Positions 8,577-17,136 are shown, counted from the first letter of the stretch. The stretch: 64,000 nt of DNA from Arthrobacter yangruifuii (GCF_009192775.1 NZ_VTFX01000006.1:62001-126000), one strand, 5' to 3'. The notes: a model not told the origin generated them from the sequence alone. Numbers and translations are program-made.

Positions 8577-9044
8577 ATGAGCATCACCACCACCACCCAC
8601 CTGAACTTCCGCGGCACCGCGGCCGAGGCCCTGGAGTTCTACCAGTCGGTCTTCGGCGGCACCGTCACTGCCGCCACTTACGGCGACTTCGGCATGCCGA
8701 AGGACGTGCCGGGCGCGGACAAGATCGTGTTCGGCCAGCTCGAAACCGCGGACGGCCTCCGCCTGATGGCTTACGACATCCCCGGCCAGGACGGTACCGA
8801 TGCCGCCGCGACCGCCGGCAGCACCCGCCGCGAGAACGGCACCACCATCACCGACCGCCCCTTCTTCCAGTCACTGCGCGGGCAGAGCCTGGCGGAAGTG
8901 GATAAGCTCTGGGGCGCCCTGGCCGACGGCGCGCAGATCATCGAACCGTTCGCCGCGTCTGCGTGGAGCCCGGGATTCGGGATGCTCACGGACCGCTTCG
9001 GCGTGACCTGGGTGATCGACGTCGAGGCTACCCACAACGGGTGA
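8577..9044 (+). CDS. VOC-family protein (PhnB/glyoxalase-like)
   Basis: A 155-residue protein of the PhnB-like branch. It begins with a strand carrying HLNFRGTAAEALEFYQSVFG and has MAYDIPG, SLRGQSLAEVDKLW and WSPGFGMLTDRFGVTWVIDV. Two beta-alpha-beta-beta-beta units are discernible. The family includes dioxygenases, isomerases and drug-binding proteins, so substrate is not predictable. It is divergent from the WYL regulator and followed by a strong hairpin at 9051-9078. Confidence 0.88.
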   Translation: MSITTTTHLNFRGTAAEALEFYQSVFGGTVTAATYGDFGMPKDVPGADKIVFGQLETADGLRLMAYDIPGQDGTDAAATAGSTRRENGTTITDRPFFQSLRGQSLAEVDKLWGALADGAQIIEPFAASAWSPGFGMLTDRFGVTWVIDVEATHNG

Positions 9045-9050
9045 GCCGCC

Positions 9051-9078
9051 GTCCCGGGCGCCGCGGGGCGCCCGGGAC
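9051..9078 (+). terminator. Hairpin terminator after the VOC gene
   Basis: Perfect 12-bp stem: GTCCCGGGCGCC, loop GCGG, GGCGCCCGGGAC. It starts 6 nt past the VOC stop and is followed by a short T-containing stretch (CTTGTTA). Confidence 0.75.
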
Positions 9079-9095
9079 CTTGTTACAGTGGCGCG

Positions 9096-9932
9096 ATGAG
9101 AACGCGTCCCTACAGTGAAGTCGATGTCTTCTCGGAAGAACCCTACCGGGGCAATGCGCTGGCGGTGGTCCACGATGCCGGCGGGCTGGGTGACGAAGAG
9201 ATGCAGCGCTTCGCCGCCTGGACCAACCTATCGGAAACAACGTTCCTTCTGCCCCCGAGCAGCCCCGAGGCCGACTACCGGGTGCGGATCTTCACCGGCA
9301 GTGAAGAGCTGCCGTTTGCCGGTCATCCGACCCTGGGCTCGGCCCGGGCCTGGCTCGACGCCGGCGGGAGCCCCAGGGCGAACGGAACGGTGATGCAGGA
9401 ATGCGCCGCAGGGCTGGTTCCGGTCCGGGTGGAGGGGGAGTCGCTGGCCTTCGAAGCGCCGCCGATCACCCGTTACGGGCCCGTGGATGAACCGCTTCTG
9501 CGCCGGCTGGCGGAGGTGCTGGGGATCCGGCGCGTGGAAATCCTTGATGCGTCATGGCTGGTGAACGGTCCGCAGTGGATCGGGGTTCGGCTTGCCTCCG
9601 CCCGGGAGGTCCTGGATCTGCAACCGGATCCGACGAAAGCAGGCGATCTGGAAATCGGGGTGGTGGGACCGTATGACGCCGCCGGTGACGCCGCCTATGA
9701 GGTGCGTGCCTTCGTGGGCGGAGACCCCGTCTGGGAAGACCCGGTAACGGGCAGCCTCAACGCCGGCCTGGGGCAGTGGCTCACTGACACGGCTATGGCA
9801 ACACCGCCCTACACGGTGTCGCAGGGAACGGTTCTCGGCCGCCGCGGCCGGGTCAGGATAAGCCGGCGCGACGGGAAAATCTGGGTGGGCGGCACAGTCA
9901 CAAGCTGTATCGAGGGGACTGTGCGCCTGTAG
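9096..9932 (+). CDS. PhzF-family isomerase-like protein
   Basis: A 278-residue protein of the diaminopimelate-epimerase fold. N-terminal YSEVDVFSEEPYRGNALAVV, the catalytic Glu in NLSETTF, the signature FAGHPTLGSA and the second-half EDPVTGSLNAGLGQWL are all present. The family isomerises small acids in phenazine and other pathways, but no other phenazine genes are here. It probably acts as a stand-alone isomerase or epimerase of unknown substrate. Confidence 0.9.
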   Translation: MRTRPYSEVDVFSEEPYRGNALAVVHDAGGLGDEEMQRFAAWTNLSETTFLLPPSSPEADYRVRIFTGSEELPFAGHPTLGSARAWLDAGGSPRANGTVMQECAAGLVPVRVEGESLAFEAPPITRYGPVDEPLLRRLAEVLGIRRVEILDASWLVNGPQWIGVRLASAREVLDLQPDPTKAGDLEIGVVGPYDAAGDAAYEVRAFVGGDPVWEDPVTGSLNAGLGQWLTDTAMATPPYTVSQGTVLGRRGRVRISRRDGKIWVGGTVTSCIEGTVRL

Positions 9933-9977
9933 TTTGAACAGGCCACGAGGCTTACTGGTCTCTTACCGCCGACCGGT

Positions 9978-10013
9978 TGCATGCATTGCAAGTTACCGGT
10001 ACCGTGCAGTGCA
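9978..10013. promoter_or_regulatory. PadR autoregulatory operator and promoter
   Basis: An imperfect inverted repeat TGCATTGCA (9982-9990) and TGCAGTGCA (10005-10013) flanks the start of the PadR gene. A -35-like TTGCAT (9978-9983), 16-bp spacer and -10-like TACCGT (10000-10005) predict a transcript starting at or next to the ATG, i.e. leaderless. TGCA-rich dyads are typical of PadR-family operators. Confidence 0.55.
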
Positions 10014-10354
10014 TGACACCTACTGCTGAGTCCGTTCTGACTCAACTCCGCAAAGGCACAGTGGACTACTGCGTCCTCGCCTGTCTGCGCTCCGGTCCGG
10101 CCTACGGGCTGGAAATAGCCGAACGGCTAGGGGAGGGGAAAGTGCTCTTCGCCAGCGGCGGCACCCTCTACCCGTTGCTGTCGCGGCTGCGGCAGCAGGG
10201 ATGGGTCACCACCACGCTGGAACCATCACCGGTGGGGCCGCCCCGCCGCTACTACCACCTCACGGATGAGGGCAAGGCCGCGCTGCAGGTTTTTACCAGG
10301 ACCTGGCACCCGTTCGCTGCAGACGTTACAACCATGATTAAGGAAAACTCATGA
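10013..10354 (+). CDS. PadR-family transcriptional regulator
   Basis: A 113-residue protein with the PadR winged helix: LRKGTVDYCVLACLRSGPAYGLEIAE, SGGTLYPLLSRLRQQGWV and RRYYHLTDEGKAAL. It is short (PadR-s2 type). No ribosome binding site is visible before this ATG, consistent with leaderless translation. It overlaps the next gene by ATGA; a PadR regulator with a HAAS-type membrane partner is a known cassette. Confidence 0.93.
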   Translation: MTPTAESVLTQLRKGTVDYCVLACLRSGPAYGLEIAERLGEGKVLFASGGTLYPLLSRLRQQGWVTTTLEPSPVGPPRRYYHLTDEGKAALQVFTRTWHPFAADVTTMIKENS

Positions 10355-10818
10355 CCACCACTGAACCGATGCCGGCACTTCTGGAGGCATACTTCGCCGA
10401 TCTCGACCGCGCGCTGATCGGCACGGACCCGCGCGAGCACGCTGAGACAGTCCAGGCGATGCGGGAGGATGCCGCCGAGATGCTCAACCGGGACGGAGCC
10501 TCGGAGCAGACTGCTGGACGCATCATCGCCGAATTCGGCCCCGTCGAACGGATTGCCGCGGCCGCCACTCCGGCGGCCACGCCGGCACCGGCCGCGACGC
10601 GGCCGTGGGCAGACATCTGGCTGCTCGTGGGCTCCATCCTTGGCCTGGCGTACTTCATCATTCCGGTGCTCTCGATCGCGATGCTCATCTGGGCGATCGT
10701 GCGGATGAGGCGCCATGTGGGGAGCCTGCCGCTGCAGAAGGCGGCCCTATGGGTGTCCGGTGCGTCGGTCGGACTCGCTGCCTTGCTGTATCTGGTCCGT
10801 TCCGCAGCCAACTTCTGA
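10351..10818 (+). CDS. HAAS-type membrane protein partnered with PadR
   Basis: A 155-residue protein. The N-terminal helical part (LEAYFADLDRAL, PREHAETVQAMREDAAEML, IIAEFGPVERIAAA) matches the HAAS/DUF1700 signalling domain, followed by an Ala-Pro linker and two hydrophobic segments (IWLLVGSILGLAYFIIPVL and a C-terminal one). Such proteins act at the membrane under PadR control. The start codon overlaps the PadR stop. Confidence 0.8.
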   Translation: MTTTEPMPALLEAYFADLDRALIGTDPREHAETVQAMREDAAEMLNRDGASEQTAGRIIAEFGPVERIAAAATPAATPAPAATRPWADIWLLVGSILGLAYFIIPVLSIAMLIWAIVRMRRHVGSLPLQKAALWVSGASVGLAALLYLVRSAANF

Positions 10819-10829
10819 GCCTAGGGCGG

Positions 10830-11621
10830 TTACTTGATCCCGAAGTCGTAGCCCTGGCCGCGGCCGAACCGCTCCCGCAGGAAGTTGCCCGTGTTGGTCA
10901 GCTCCGCGGAGGTGCGGCGGTGGCGGCTGGCATGCAGCGTGTCCGCCTGGCCGGAGAGAAGCTGCAGCTGCTCCACGAGTTCCTGATTGGGTGTGCGTCC
11001 GCTGGCCTGCCGGGTCTCCAGCATGCGCGGCGGGACGGCCAGATAGCTGCGGAGCACGCTGGGCAGATAGTCACGCACGGTGGCGGACAGCTCGTACTCA
11101 AACTGGGGATCGCCCAGCGGCTGCCGCGCTTCGGCGTCGATCACTGCATCCAGCGTCTGGCAGGTTTCCAGGATGCTGACGTATGCCTCAGTGGGGATCC
11201 GGGCCTTGTTCTGCTTGGCGAGGGACGCTGACCATGCCAGCGCCTGGGCCAGTTCCTGGGCGGACGGGTCAACCGGTGCCTCCGGCGCAGACGAGGAGGG
11301 GGCGGACTGCGCAGGCACGGAGGGCTGAGCCATGACGTAGGGCTGTGCTCCCCGGGGAGCCCTCCGATGCAGCCAGAGATCCCGGAGCATGTAGGACCGC
11401 ATGCCGGAAACCGCGATGACACCGAGGCCGACAAAGGCCGAGAGTGTGCTGGTGATAGACACGGCGGCCAGGAAGAGGGCTACGTACAGGGCACCCTCGA
11501 GGATCACTTTGAAGTTCTTGCGGCGCACCCCGATCATCAGGATCAGGAGCGGCATAAAAGGAAAGAACAGCAGGGCCACAGTGACCTTGAAGACGTTCCC
11601 CAGAGTAAGACGAGACATCAT
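10830..11621 (-). CDS. Membrane-anchored protein of unknown function (XpaC-like?)
   Basis: A 263-residue protein with three hydrophobic segments in the first 90 residues, then a Pro/Ala/Ser linker and a helical cytoplasmic C-terminal half (YVSILETCQTLDAVIDAE, LPSVLRSYLAVPPRML, LTNTGNFLRERFGRGQ). The helical part resembles XpaC / 5-bromo-4-chloroindolyl-phosphate hydrolysis proteins, a loose match. GAGAGGA precedes the tandem ATG. A truncated relative lies at 6456-6590. Confidence 0.6.
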   Translation of the reverse strand: MMSRLTLGNVFKVTVALLFFPFMPLLILMIGVRRKNFKVILEGALYVALFLAAVSITSTLSAFVGLGVIAVSGMRSYMLRDLWLHRRAPRGAQPYVMAQPSVPAQSAPSSSAPEAPVDPSAQELAQALAWSASLAKQNKARIPTEAYVSILETCQTLDAVIDAEARQPLGDPQFEYELSATVRDYLPSVLRSYLAVPPRMLETRQASGRTPNQELVEQLQLLSGQADTLHASRHRRTSAELTNTGNFLRERFGRGQGYDFGIK

Positions 11622-11987
11622 GATCCTCTCGTGAGATGGGCGGCCAACAGAGCGGCCGCCGTCGTCCTTAATCTGTGGACGGTGGCCATAACTCTGTTTC
11701 CAGGCTCAGATTCAGTCTAGCTGCGTACCCGGTGGAGCGTGGGGGTGTGAGCCGGGCGTTCGCTACCAGCCTTCATTGACCCCGCCGCGCCTGCGCCGGG
11801 GCAACAATACCGGACACATCGCCGTCCGGCTGCCCGCCGGGGTATCTTCACCTCCGCCTGTGCCAAGGCCGCTCCGGTGCCTTGCGGGCGGGGATAACTT
11901 TGCCCCATCCGACACCCCCGGACCCGTGAAGCCGTGTGGAAAAGCGGAACCCCGCCCACCGGCCCCAACCAACGCAAAGGGAAGGGC
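11622..11987. other. 366-bp gap without a recognisable gene
   Basis: It holds the promoter region of the minus-strand membrane protein on its left and the ribosome site (AAGGGAAGG) of the DUF4177 gene on its right. Open frames here are GC-rich and have no family-like features. No tRNA, riboswitch or repeat was seen. Confidence 0.5.
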
Positions 11988-12203
11988 ATGATCATGCCGC
12001 ACTATGTAGTTGTACAGGTGATCCTGAAAGAGAAGCTTCTGGGAACCAAGTCGGGCAACCTGAGCTCCCTGGAGAAGGCCATCAACGAGCAGGCGTCGAA
12101 AGGCTACCGGCTCCACACGATCACCACTGCAAGCAGCGGGAGCAAAGGCTTCAGTGGAGGCGACCGCCTCCAGGCAACATTGGTGTTTGAAAGCCTCGCC
12201 TGA
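11988..12203 (+). CDS. DUF4177-like small protein
   Basis: A 71-residue protein. It starts with an ATG 4-5 nt after a strong AAGGGAAGG site. The pattern YVVVQVILKE, LEKAINEQASKGYRLHTITTA and ATLVFE is the DUF4177 fold (strand, helix, strand, strand). It is probably a small cytoplasmic protein of unknown role and monocistronic. Confidence 0.8.
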   Translation: MIMPHYVVVQVILKEKLLGTKSGNLSSLEKAINEQASKGYRLHTITTASSGSKGFSGGDRLQATLVFESLA

Positions 12204-12271
12204 CCGCCCCGTGCCCCGACGGATGACGCGTCCACAACCTCGATGTTAGGCGGAAGCTGCTAACTGGGGAT

Positions 12272-13081
12272 TCATGGAGTGACAACGTGGATCTCGACCC
12301 CGGCACGGGCTATGCGAGCCAATGCTTGAGGATCCGCAGTCGCATCCGTCACCAGGTCATTGATCTGAGTCAAGTCGGCCATTTTGGCGAGCGTGATTTC
12401 GCCTATTTTGGAGCCATCAGCTACCACAACTACGCGCCTGGCAGCTTGCACCATTGCATTGTTAGTACGGGCCTCCGTGTCGTCGTGGGTTGTTACTCCT
12501 CCTTCTGCGCTTATGCCGTCGGTTCCTAGGACTGCAGTGCCAATGTTCATGGACCTGAAGGTTTCTTCGGACAACGGTCCCACCGCTTCCAGAGAGCTCG
12601 AGCGAATCTTCCCACCGGTGACAATGACGTCAAACCTGGGATTGGACGCGCACTCCGCGGCGATGGTGAGCGCGTTGGTTATGACTGTCAGGTCAGACCT
12701 GTAGTGCAAAGCCCTGACGACTTCCCTGGTCGTTGTGCCGCCGCTGACTGCCAGGGCGTGGGGCCCGGCCGGAATCATTCGTGCCGCGGTTCGGGCTATG
12801 AGTATCTTCGCGTCCCGCGCCTGCGAGTCTCGAAGCCGTACAGGGATTTCAGCGCTGAAATCCTTCGCCCTGGCACCCCCATGGGTTCTGACGAGAAGCC
12901 CCTGATCCTCCAGCTCTGCCAGGTCGCGGCGAAGAGTGGCTTTTGATGATCCGAGCCGAGCCACCAATGCCTCGAGCGAGGCGGACTGCTCTGTATGCAG
13001 AACTGAGAGAATCTGGCGCATTCGTTCTAGGCGTTTTCTGCTTACTGCGTGCGGGTGGATCTCTGGAAGGGGCCGGGCCAC
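12272..13081 (-). CDS. DeoR/GlpR-family repressor of the amino-sugar operon
   Basis: A 269-residue protein. The HTH is RMRQILSVLHTEQSASLEALVARLGSSKATLRRDLAELEDQGLL, and the sensor domain carries AVSGGTTTREVVRAL and VVVADGSKIGE, as in DeoR proteins that bind sugar phosphates. The start is set at the GTG at 13081 because AAGGAG lies 9 nt upstream and the length then fits the family; the frame is open much further but without ribosome sites. It diverges from the isomerase gene and probably represses it, with a phosphorylated intermediate as inducer (inference). Confidence 0.9.
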   Translation of the reverse strand: MARPLPEIHPHAVSRKRLERMRQILSVLHTEQSASLEALVARLGSSKATLRRDLAELEDQGLLVRTHGGARAKDFSAEIPVRLRDSQARDAKILIARTAARMIPAGPHALAVSGGTTTREVVRALHYRSDLTVITNALTIAAECASNPRFDVIVTGGKIRSSSLEAVGPLSEETFRSMNIGTAVLGTDGISAEGGVTTHDDTEARTNNAMVQAARRVVVVADGSKIGEITLAKMADLTQINDLVTDATADPQALARIARAGVEIHVVTP

Positions 13082-13330
13082 CGGGTGCGTCTCCTTATGG
13101 ACAATTTTTTTGTTCACTTTAGTCGATCTCGCCTCCAAATATTGCGCGATGCACTCAGTTTTGTTCATTATTGCGTGATACCCATCACCAATTGAAGCGA
13201 TCAGGCATGACAGGGCTGATAGCCGGCAATCGCTTGCGGGGAGCGGATCGACAGAATCCGGGACGCGCCCCGCCTCATTGCCTGCAACCTTCGGGTCCGC
13301 CGGCGAATCAAATATTTTCAGGAGCATCTA
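13082..13330. promoter_or_regulatory. Divergent control region of the amino-sugar operon
   Basis: The gap between the repressor and isomerase genes contains an inverted repeat GTGAT-N4-ATCAC (13175-13188) and AT-rich stretches (TTTTTTTGTTCAC near 13110), unlike the GC-rich surroundings. CAGGAG at about 13319-13324 is the ribosome site of the TTG-started isomerase gene. The dyad is a candidate operator. Confidence 0.45.
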
Positions 13331-14485
13331 TTGTCTGAGACCAGCATTTCCATCGCCGCCTCCGGGGCGCGAGCCACGATGCGTGAGATCAAGCAGCAGC
13401 CGGAGGTCTGGCAGGAGTTGGCATTGAACATTGAAGCCGCTCGGACTGAGATAGAAGTCTTCCTTGCTCCTCTACTGGAAAGTTCCGATCTTCGTATCAT
13501 TCTGACCGGTGCCGGCACGTCAGCCTTCATCGGTGAAATTGCGGCACCGGCATTGGCGAAAAGCCTGAGGACGCGAGTGGACGCTGTTGCCACGACGGAT
13601 CTCGTCTCAAACCCGACACAGTATTTCGCCGAGGAGCTCCCCACCTTGCTGGTCTCCTTCGCCCGGTCCGGCAACAGCCCGGAAAGTATCGCGGCTACGG
13701 ATCTGGCCGAAGAACTGCTTGGACGGCATTTGGTTCACCACCTGGTGGTGACCTGTGACCCAGCGGGCAAGCTCGCCATGAAACATGGCGATCAGCAGAA
13801 TTCATTTGTTGTCCTCATGCCAGCCGAGGCAAACGATGAGGGTTTCGCTATGACTTCAAGCTTCACCTCCATGCTGCTGGCGTGTCTGCTCATCTTCAAC
13901 GGCAGGAATGACCAAGCTATCCAGGCGCTGTCCGCCGCGGTATCAAACATCCTGTCTGCCAAGGAGAAAGACGTAGAACAGCTTGCGCATCGAGCCGGCG
14001 ACAAAATCGTTTACCTGGGCAGCGGGTCCTTGACCGGCCTGGCGCGAGAATCAGCATTGAAACTGCTGGAACTTACTGCTGGACAGGTCATCACCTATTT
14101 CGATTCTGCTTTGGGCTTCAGACATGGGCCGAAAGCCGTCATCGACGAGGCAACTTTGGTCATTGTCTTCGTGTCTTCCGATCATTACACCAGCCGCTAC
14201 GACATCGATATCGTCTCTGAACTCCGAAGGGACCTGGGAGATGACCATGTGGTCACCATTTCAGTGTCACCTGCCGGAACAGTGGACGCCCCGGGGTGGG
14301 TGTTGGAGGGGCTGGCCGACCTGGATGACGCCTATCTCGCCGCCGCCTACGTCGTATTCGCCCAGCTCTTTGGGCTTCACTGCTCACTTCGCCTCGGCGC
14401 CGCTCCCGATAATCCGTTCCCGGATGGAGATGTCAACCGCGTAGTAAAGGGTGTCACCATTCATCCGCTAAGCACTGTCCAGTAG
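13331..14485 (+). CDS. SIS-domain sugar isomerase/deaminase (AgaS-like)
   Basis: A 384-residue protein with two SIS domains: first with ILTGAGTSAFIGEI and SFARSGNSPES, second with IVYLGSGSLTGLARESALKLLELTAGQV and GFRHGPKAV. This matches AgaS-type enzymes that convert amino-sugar 6-phosphates to ketose phosphates with loss of ammonia. The TTG start follows CAGGAG by 6 nt. It is first in an operon with a sugar kinase and a permease, a coherent non-PTS amino-sugar pathway. Which amino sugar is unknown. Confidence 0.88.
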   Translation: MSETSISIAASGARATMREIKQQPEVWQELALNIEAARTEIEVFLAPLLESSDLRIILTGAGTSAFIGEIAAPALAKSLRTRVDAVATTDLVSNPTQYFAEELPTLLVSFARSGNSPESIAATDLAEELLGRHLVHHLVVTCDPAGKLAMKHGDQQNSFVVLMPAEANDEGFAMTSSFTSMLLACLLIFNGRNDQAIQALSAAVSNILSAKEKDVEQLAHRAGDKIVYLGSGSLTGLARESALKLLELTAGQVITYFDSALGFRHGPKAVIDEATLVIVFVSSDHYTSRYDIDIVSELRRDLGDDHVVTISVSPAGTVDAPGWVLEGLADLDDAYLAAAYVVFAQLFGLHCSLRLGAAPDNPFPDGDVNRVVKGVTIHPLSTVQ

Positions 14486-14510
14486 CCACCTGATGGAGAG
14501 GACAACTGAC

Positions 14511-15494
14511 ATGAGAACTTTCCTGGGCGTCGACGGGGGAGGGTCCAAAACGGCCTTCGTCCTTATCAGCGAAGCCGGCGATGTCCTCGCTGAGGCCAAA
14601 GGCCCCAGCTGCTATTACTTTGAAGAGGGCATCGATCTGGTGGAACAGGTATTGGGGCACGGCATCACTGCTGTCTCAGAGCAGTCCGGCATAGCTGCAT
14701 CGGATATCACCCAGGCTTTTTTCGGCCTACCCGGTTACGGCGAGGTCAGTGCTGACGTCCCGGTGCTGAATTCCATCCCCGGATCCTTGCTGGGTACTGC
14801 CCGCTACTCCTGCGACAACGACATGATCTGTGGCTGGTCTGGATCCCTCGCGGCAGCAGATGGAATCAACATCATCAGTGGGACCGGATCCATGACGTAC
14901 GGCGAGCGAGAAGGCCGCACACACAGGGCAGGGGGGTGGGGTGAGCTTTTCGGCGACGAAGGGTCTGCGTACTGGATTGCTGTACGAGGGCTCAATGCCT
15001 TTTCCCGCATGAGCGACGGACGGCTGCCCCGAGGCCCGCTATATGAAGCCCTAAAGTCCCGGGTGGACGTCAGGAACGACTTGGACTTGGTCGGCATCGT
15101 TCTTAATCAGTGGCATGGCCGCCGGACGGCAATCGCCGACCTGTCCAAAACAGTGGTGGAGGCCGCTGAGCTGGGCGACGCCACAGCCCGTCAGATTCTT
15201 ATCGACGCATGCGTGGAGCTCGCCGGGATAGTTGACGCTACTGCCCGTGAGCTTCGATACCCACCTGAGGACATTGTCCCGGTCTCATACTCGGGCGGAA
15301 TGTTCACGGCACCGTACCTGCTGGAAATCTTCAAGTCAGTCATCGGGTCCCGGTCCCGGCACTACGAACTGCGTGCACCCCTGCTCGACCCAGGCATCGG
15401 CGCCGCGTTGTATGCGGCAAAGGTAACGGGGAGTCCTCTGTCCGCCGAGGCACTGAAAAGTCTGGAACAGCTCCAAGCCCAAGCCGTCGTCTAA
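14511..15494 (+). CDS. BadF/BadG-type N-acetylhexosamine kinase
   Basis: A 327-residue ASKHA-fold kinase. Phosphate-1 loop LGVDGGGSKTAFVL, adenosine-side elements IISGTGSMTYG and SYSGGMFTAPYLLE, and GWGELFGDEGSAYWIAVRGL as in N-acetylglucosamine kinases. GGAGAGGA precedes the ATG by 7 nt; an upstream in-frame ATG (14493) lacks a ribosome site. It would phosphorylate the sugar brought in by the next gene, feeding the SIS isomerase. Confidence 0.88.
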   Translation: MRTFLGVDGGGSKTAFVLISEAGDVLAEAKGPSCYYFEEGIDLVEQVLGHGITAVSEQSGIAASDITQAFFGLPGYGEVSADVPVLNSIPGSLLGTARYSCDNDMICGWSGSLAAADGINIISGTGSMTYGEREGRTHRAGGWGELFGDEGSAYWIAVRGLNAFSRMSDGRLPRGPLYEALKSRVDVRNDLDLVGIVLNQWHGRRTAIADLSKTVVEAAELGDATARQILIDACVELAGIVDATARELRYPPEDIVPVSYSGGMFTAPYLLEIFKSVIGSRSRHYELRAPLLDPGIGAALYAAKVTGSPLSAEALKSLEQLQAQAVV

Positions 15495-15504
15495 GGAAGC
15501 AGCC

Positions 15505-16443
15505 ATGAAAAAAACCAACTCTTGGATCGTTTACGCCACGCTTCTTATCGTCTTCTGGGGCGTTTGGGGTGCCTTCTCTGCGCTGCCGAGCACCCTCTAT
15601 GGCTATCCCGATGAAATGATCTACGTGATTTGGTCCCTCACCATGATCATCCCCGCTGTTTTCGCCCTTCGCAGGCAAAAATTCGATCGAAGGCCCAAAG
15701 CAGCGCTTTATGGAATTCTCGTCGGACTGACTGGCGCCGGAGGGCAACTCCTGCTCTTTCAGGCTCTGACGATAGGTCCCGCATACCTAATCTTCCCGAT
15801 CATCTCCATTTCCCCGGCGATCACCGTACTCATGGCGATTCTTTTTCTTCGGGAGAGACTGTCCAAAATCGCCGTGCTCGGTCTGGCCGCCGTTCTCGTT
15901 GCTTTGGTCCTATTCAGCGTCAGTAGCGGCAACGATGACGCCGGATCAGGTACGTGGTTGATTCTCTCAATCTTTATTTGCATCGCGTGGGGCGTGCAGG
16001 CCTTCTTCATGCGCAAAGCTGCCACGATCGGTGTGAATGACGCGACCACGTTCGCCTGGATGGCCATTACGGGACTTGCCCTCGCACCCGTCGCCATCAT
16101 TGCTTCCGGCGGACTTCCCCTCGACGTACCTTGGCAGGCACCTGCCCTCACCGCCGCAACGCAGCTGCTTAATGCCATTGGGGCCCTGTTCCTCGTCATG
16201 GCATTGAGCCGCGGTAAGGCTTCCATCGTTTCCCCCGTCACTAATGCCCTAGCCCCCGCACTGACCATCGTGGTCTCGCTCCTCGTATACCAAACACTGC
16301 CTAGCGTCTATGGAGCGATTGCCATCGTGCTGGCACTCGTCGGTTCCACGCTCATGGTCTACAGCGATGAACGCCGTGGTGAAGCGCTCAGCGACGCCGT
16401 CCTCGAGGACGGTTACATCGAAGGCAAACCCGTTGCCCCTTAG
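15505..16443 (+). CDS. EamA/GRP-type sugar permease
   Basis: A 312-residue protein with about ten hydrophobic segments in two repeats (TLLIVFWGVWGAFSALPS; ILSIFICIAWGVQAFFMRKA), as in the drug/metabolite and glucose/ribose porter superfamily. It is the last gene of the operon and the only transporter in it, so it is the probable amino-sugar importer. It uses neither PTS nor ATP, consistent with a dedicated kinase. A hairpin terminator follows 10 bp after the stop. Confidence 0.85.
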   Translation: MKKTNSWIVYATLLIVFWGVWGAFSALPSTLYGYPDEMIYVIWSLTMIIPAVFALRRQKFDRRPKAALYGILVGLTGAGGQLLLFQALTIGPAYLIFPIISISPAITVLMAILFLRERLSKIAVLGLAAVLVALVLFSVSSGNDDAGSGTWLILSIFICIAWGVQAFFMRKAATIGVNDATTFAWMAITGLALAPVAIIASGGLPLDVPWQAPALTAATQLLNAIGALFLVMALSRGKASIVSPVTNALAPALTIVVSLLVYQTLPSVYGAIAIVLALVGSTLMVYSDERRGEALSDAVLEDGYIEGKPVAP

Positions 16444-16453
16444 GCAGTGCAAT

Positions 16454-16483
16454 GAGGAGGGGTCCGTACTAGGGCCTCTCCTC
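16454..16483 (+). terminator. Hairpin terminator of the amino-sugar operon
   Basis: A 12-bp stem with two G-T pairs: GAGGAGGGGTCC, loop GTACTA, GGGCCTCTCCTC. Only a weak T-run (GCTTTG) follows. The remaining 190 bp to arsR show no gene. Confidence 0.7.
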
Positions 16484-16670
16484 GCTTTGCCACCACGGCT
16501 GGAAGCCAGTTTGGCCCGGGCCGTTGGTGGCGAGTTCTTCATGAGTGCGCGCAGTCTCTGCGGGCGCTGATCGCGGGGCGCGGGACATCGGCACCATCTG
16601 CGTACGGCCGGCATCGGCCAGGGCATCCAAGGCGCAGGCATAGACGGAGCCCGGCAACCCGGACCGGCGG

Positions 16671-17021
16671 TTACTGCGGCGCGAGTACAGCCGCAGCCCG
16701 CTCCAGGGCGCCGGGAATGATGGAGTAGTAGGCCCAGACGCCGCGCTTTTCGCGGTGCAGGATGCCGGCGTCCACCAGGATTTTCAGATGATGGGACACG
16801 GTGGGCTGGCCCAAACCGACAGGCTCCGTGAGATCACAGACGCAGGCTTCCTTGTTTTCCTGCGCGGCGATCAGCGAGACCAGGCGCAGCCGGGTCGGCT
16901 CGGCCACGGCCTTGAGCAGCTGGGCGAAGCGTTGGGCATCTTCGATGCTCAGCGCTTCAGAAGTCAGCGGGGTGCAGCAGGCCTCGACGGCGGGAGCGGG
17001 AACTGTCAGTGCAGTGGTCAC
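16671..17021 (-). CDS. arsR: Arsenic-responsive ArsR repressor
   Basis: A 116-residue ArsR/SmtB protein. The winged helix carries LLKAVAEPTRLRLVSLIAA and GLGQPTVSHHLKILVDAGIL. There is a CVC motif (EACVCDL) and an N-terminal vicinal pair (EACCTPL); paired N-terminal cysteines plus a distant one form the As(III) site in corynebacterial ArsR. The GTG at 17021 is 6-7 nt after a CATAAT -10, so the transcript is probably leaderless. It is divergent from acr3. Confidence 0.93.
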   Translation of the reverse strand: MTTALTVPAPAVEACCTPLTSEALSIEDAQRFAQLLKAVAEPTRLRLVSLIAAQENKEACVCDLTEPVGLGQPTVSHHLKILVDAGILHREKRGVWAYYSIIPGALERAAAVLAPQ

Positions 17022-17039
17022 CTGCCCATTATGCACAGA

Positions 17040-17090
17040 TTGACAGGTATCGATATATCCCGGGATACTCAACATCGAAGGATATCGATG
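17040..17090. promoter_or_regulatory. arsR/acr3 divergent promoter with ArsR operators
   Basis: Plus-strand promoter for acr3: -35 TTGACA (17040-17045), 18-bp spacer, -10 GATACT (17064-17069). A perfect 12-bp palindrome TATCCCGGGATA (17056-17067) overlaps the -10, and CATCGA-N6-TCGATG (17073-17090) lies just downstream. TATCGAT/ATCGA-type dyads are usual ArsR binding sites, so repression by blocking this promoter is likely. Confidence 0.7.
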
Positions 17091-17136
17091 TTCTTCAATG
17101 TAGGCCGCCCTGTCGATGTCCCTGCCAAGGAGCTTT

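Noticed and set aside
9096-9932. PhzF homologue as evidence for a phenazine cluster
   Set aside because: No other phenazine gene is near; PhzF-family proteins are common single genes.
13085-13327. Longer N-terminus for the DeoR-type repressor (start at 13168 or 13327)
   Set aside because: The only good ribosome site (AAGGAG) precedes the GTG at 13081, and that length matches the family.
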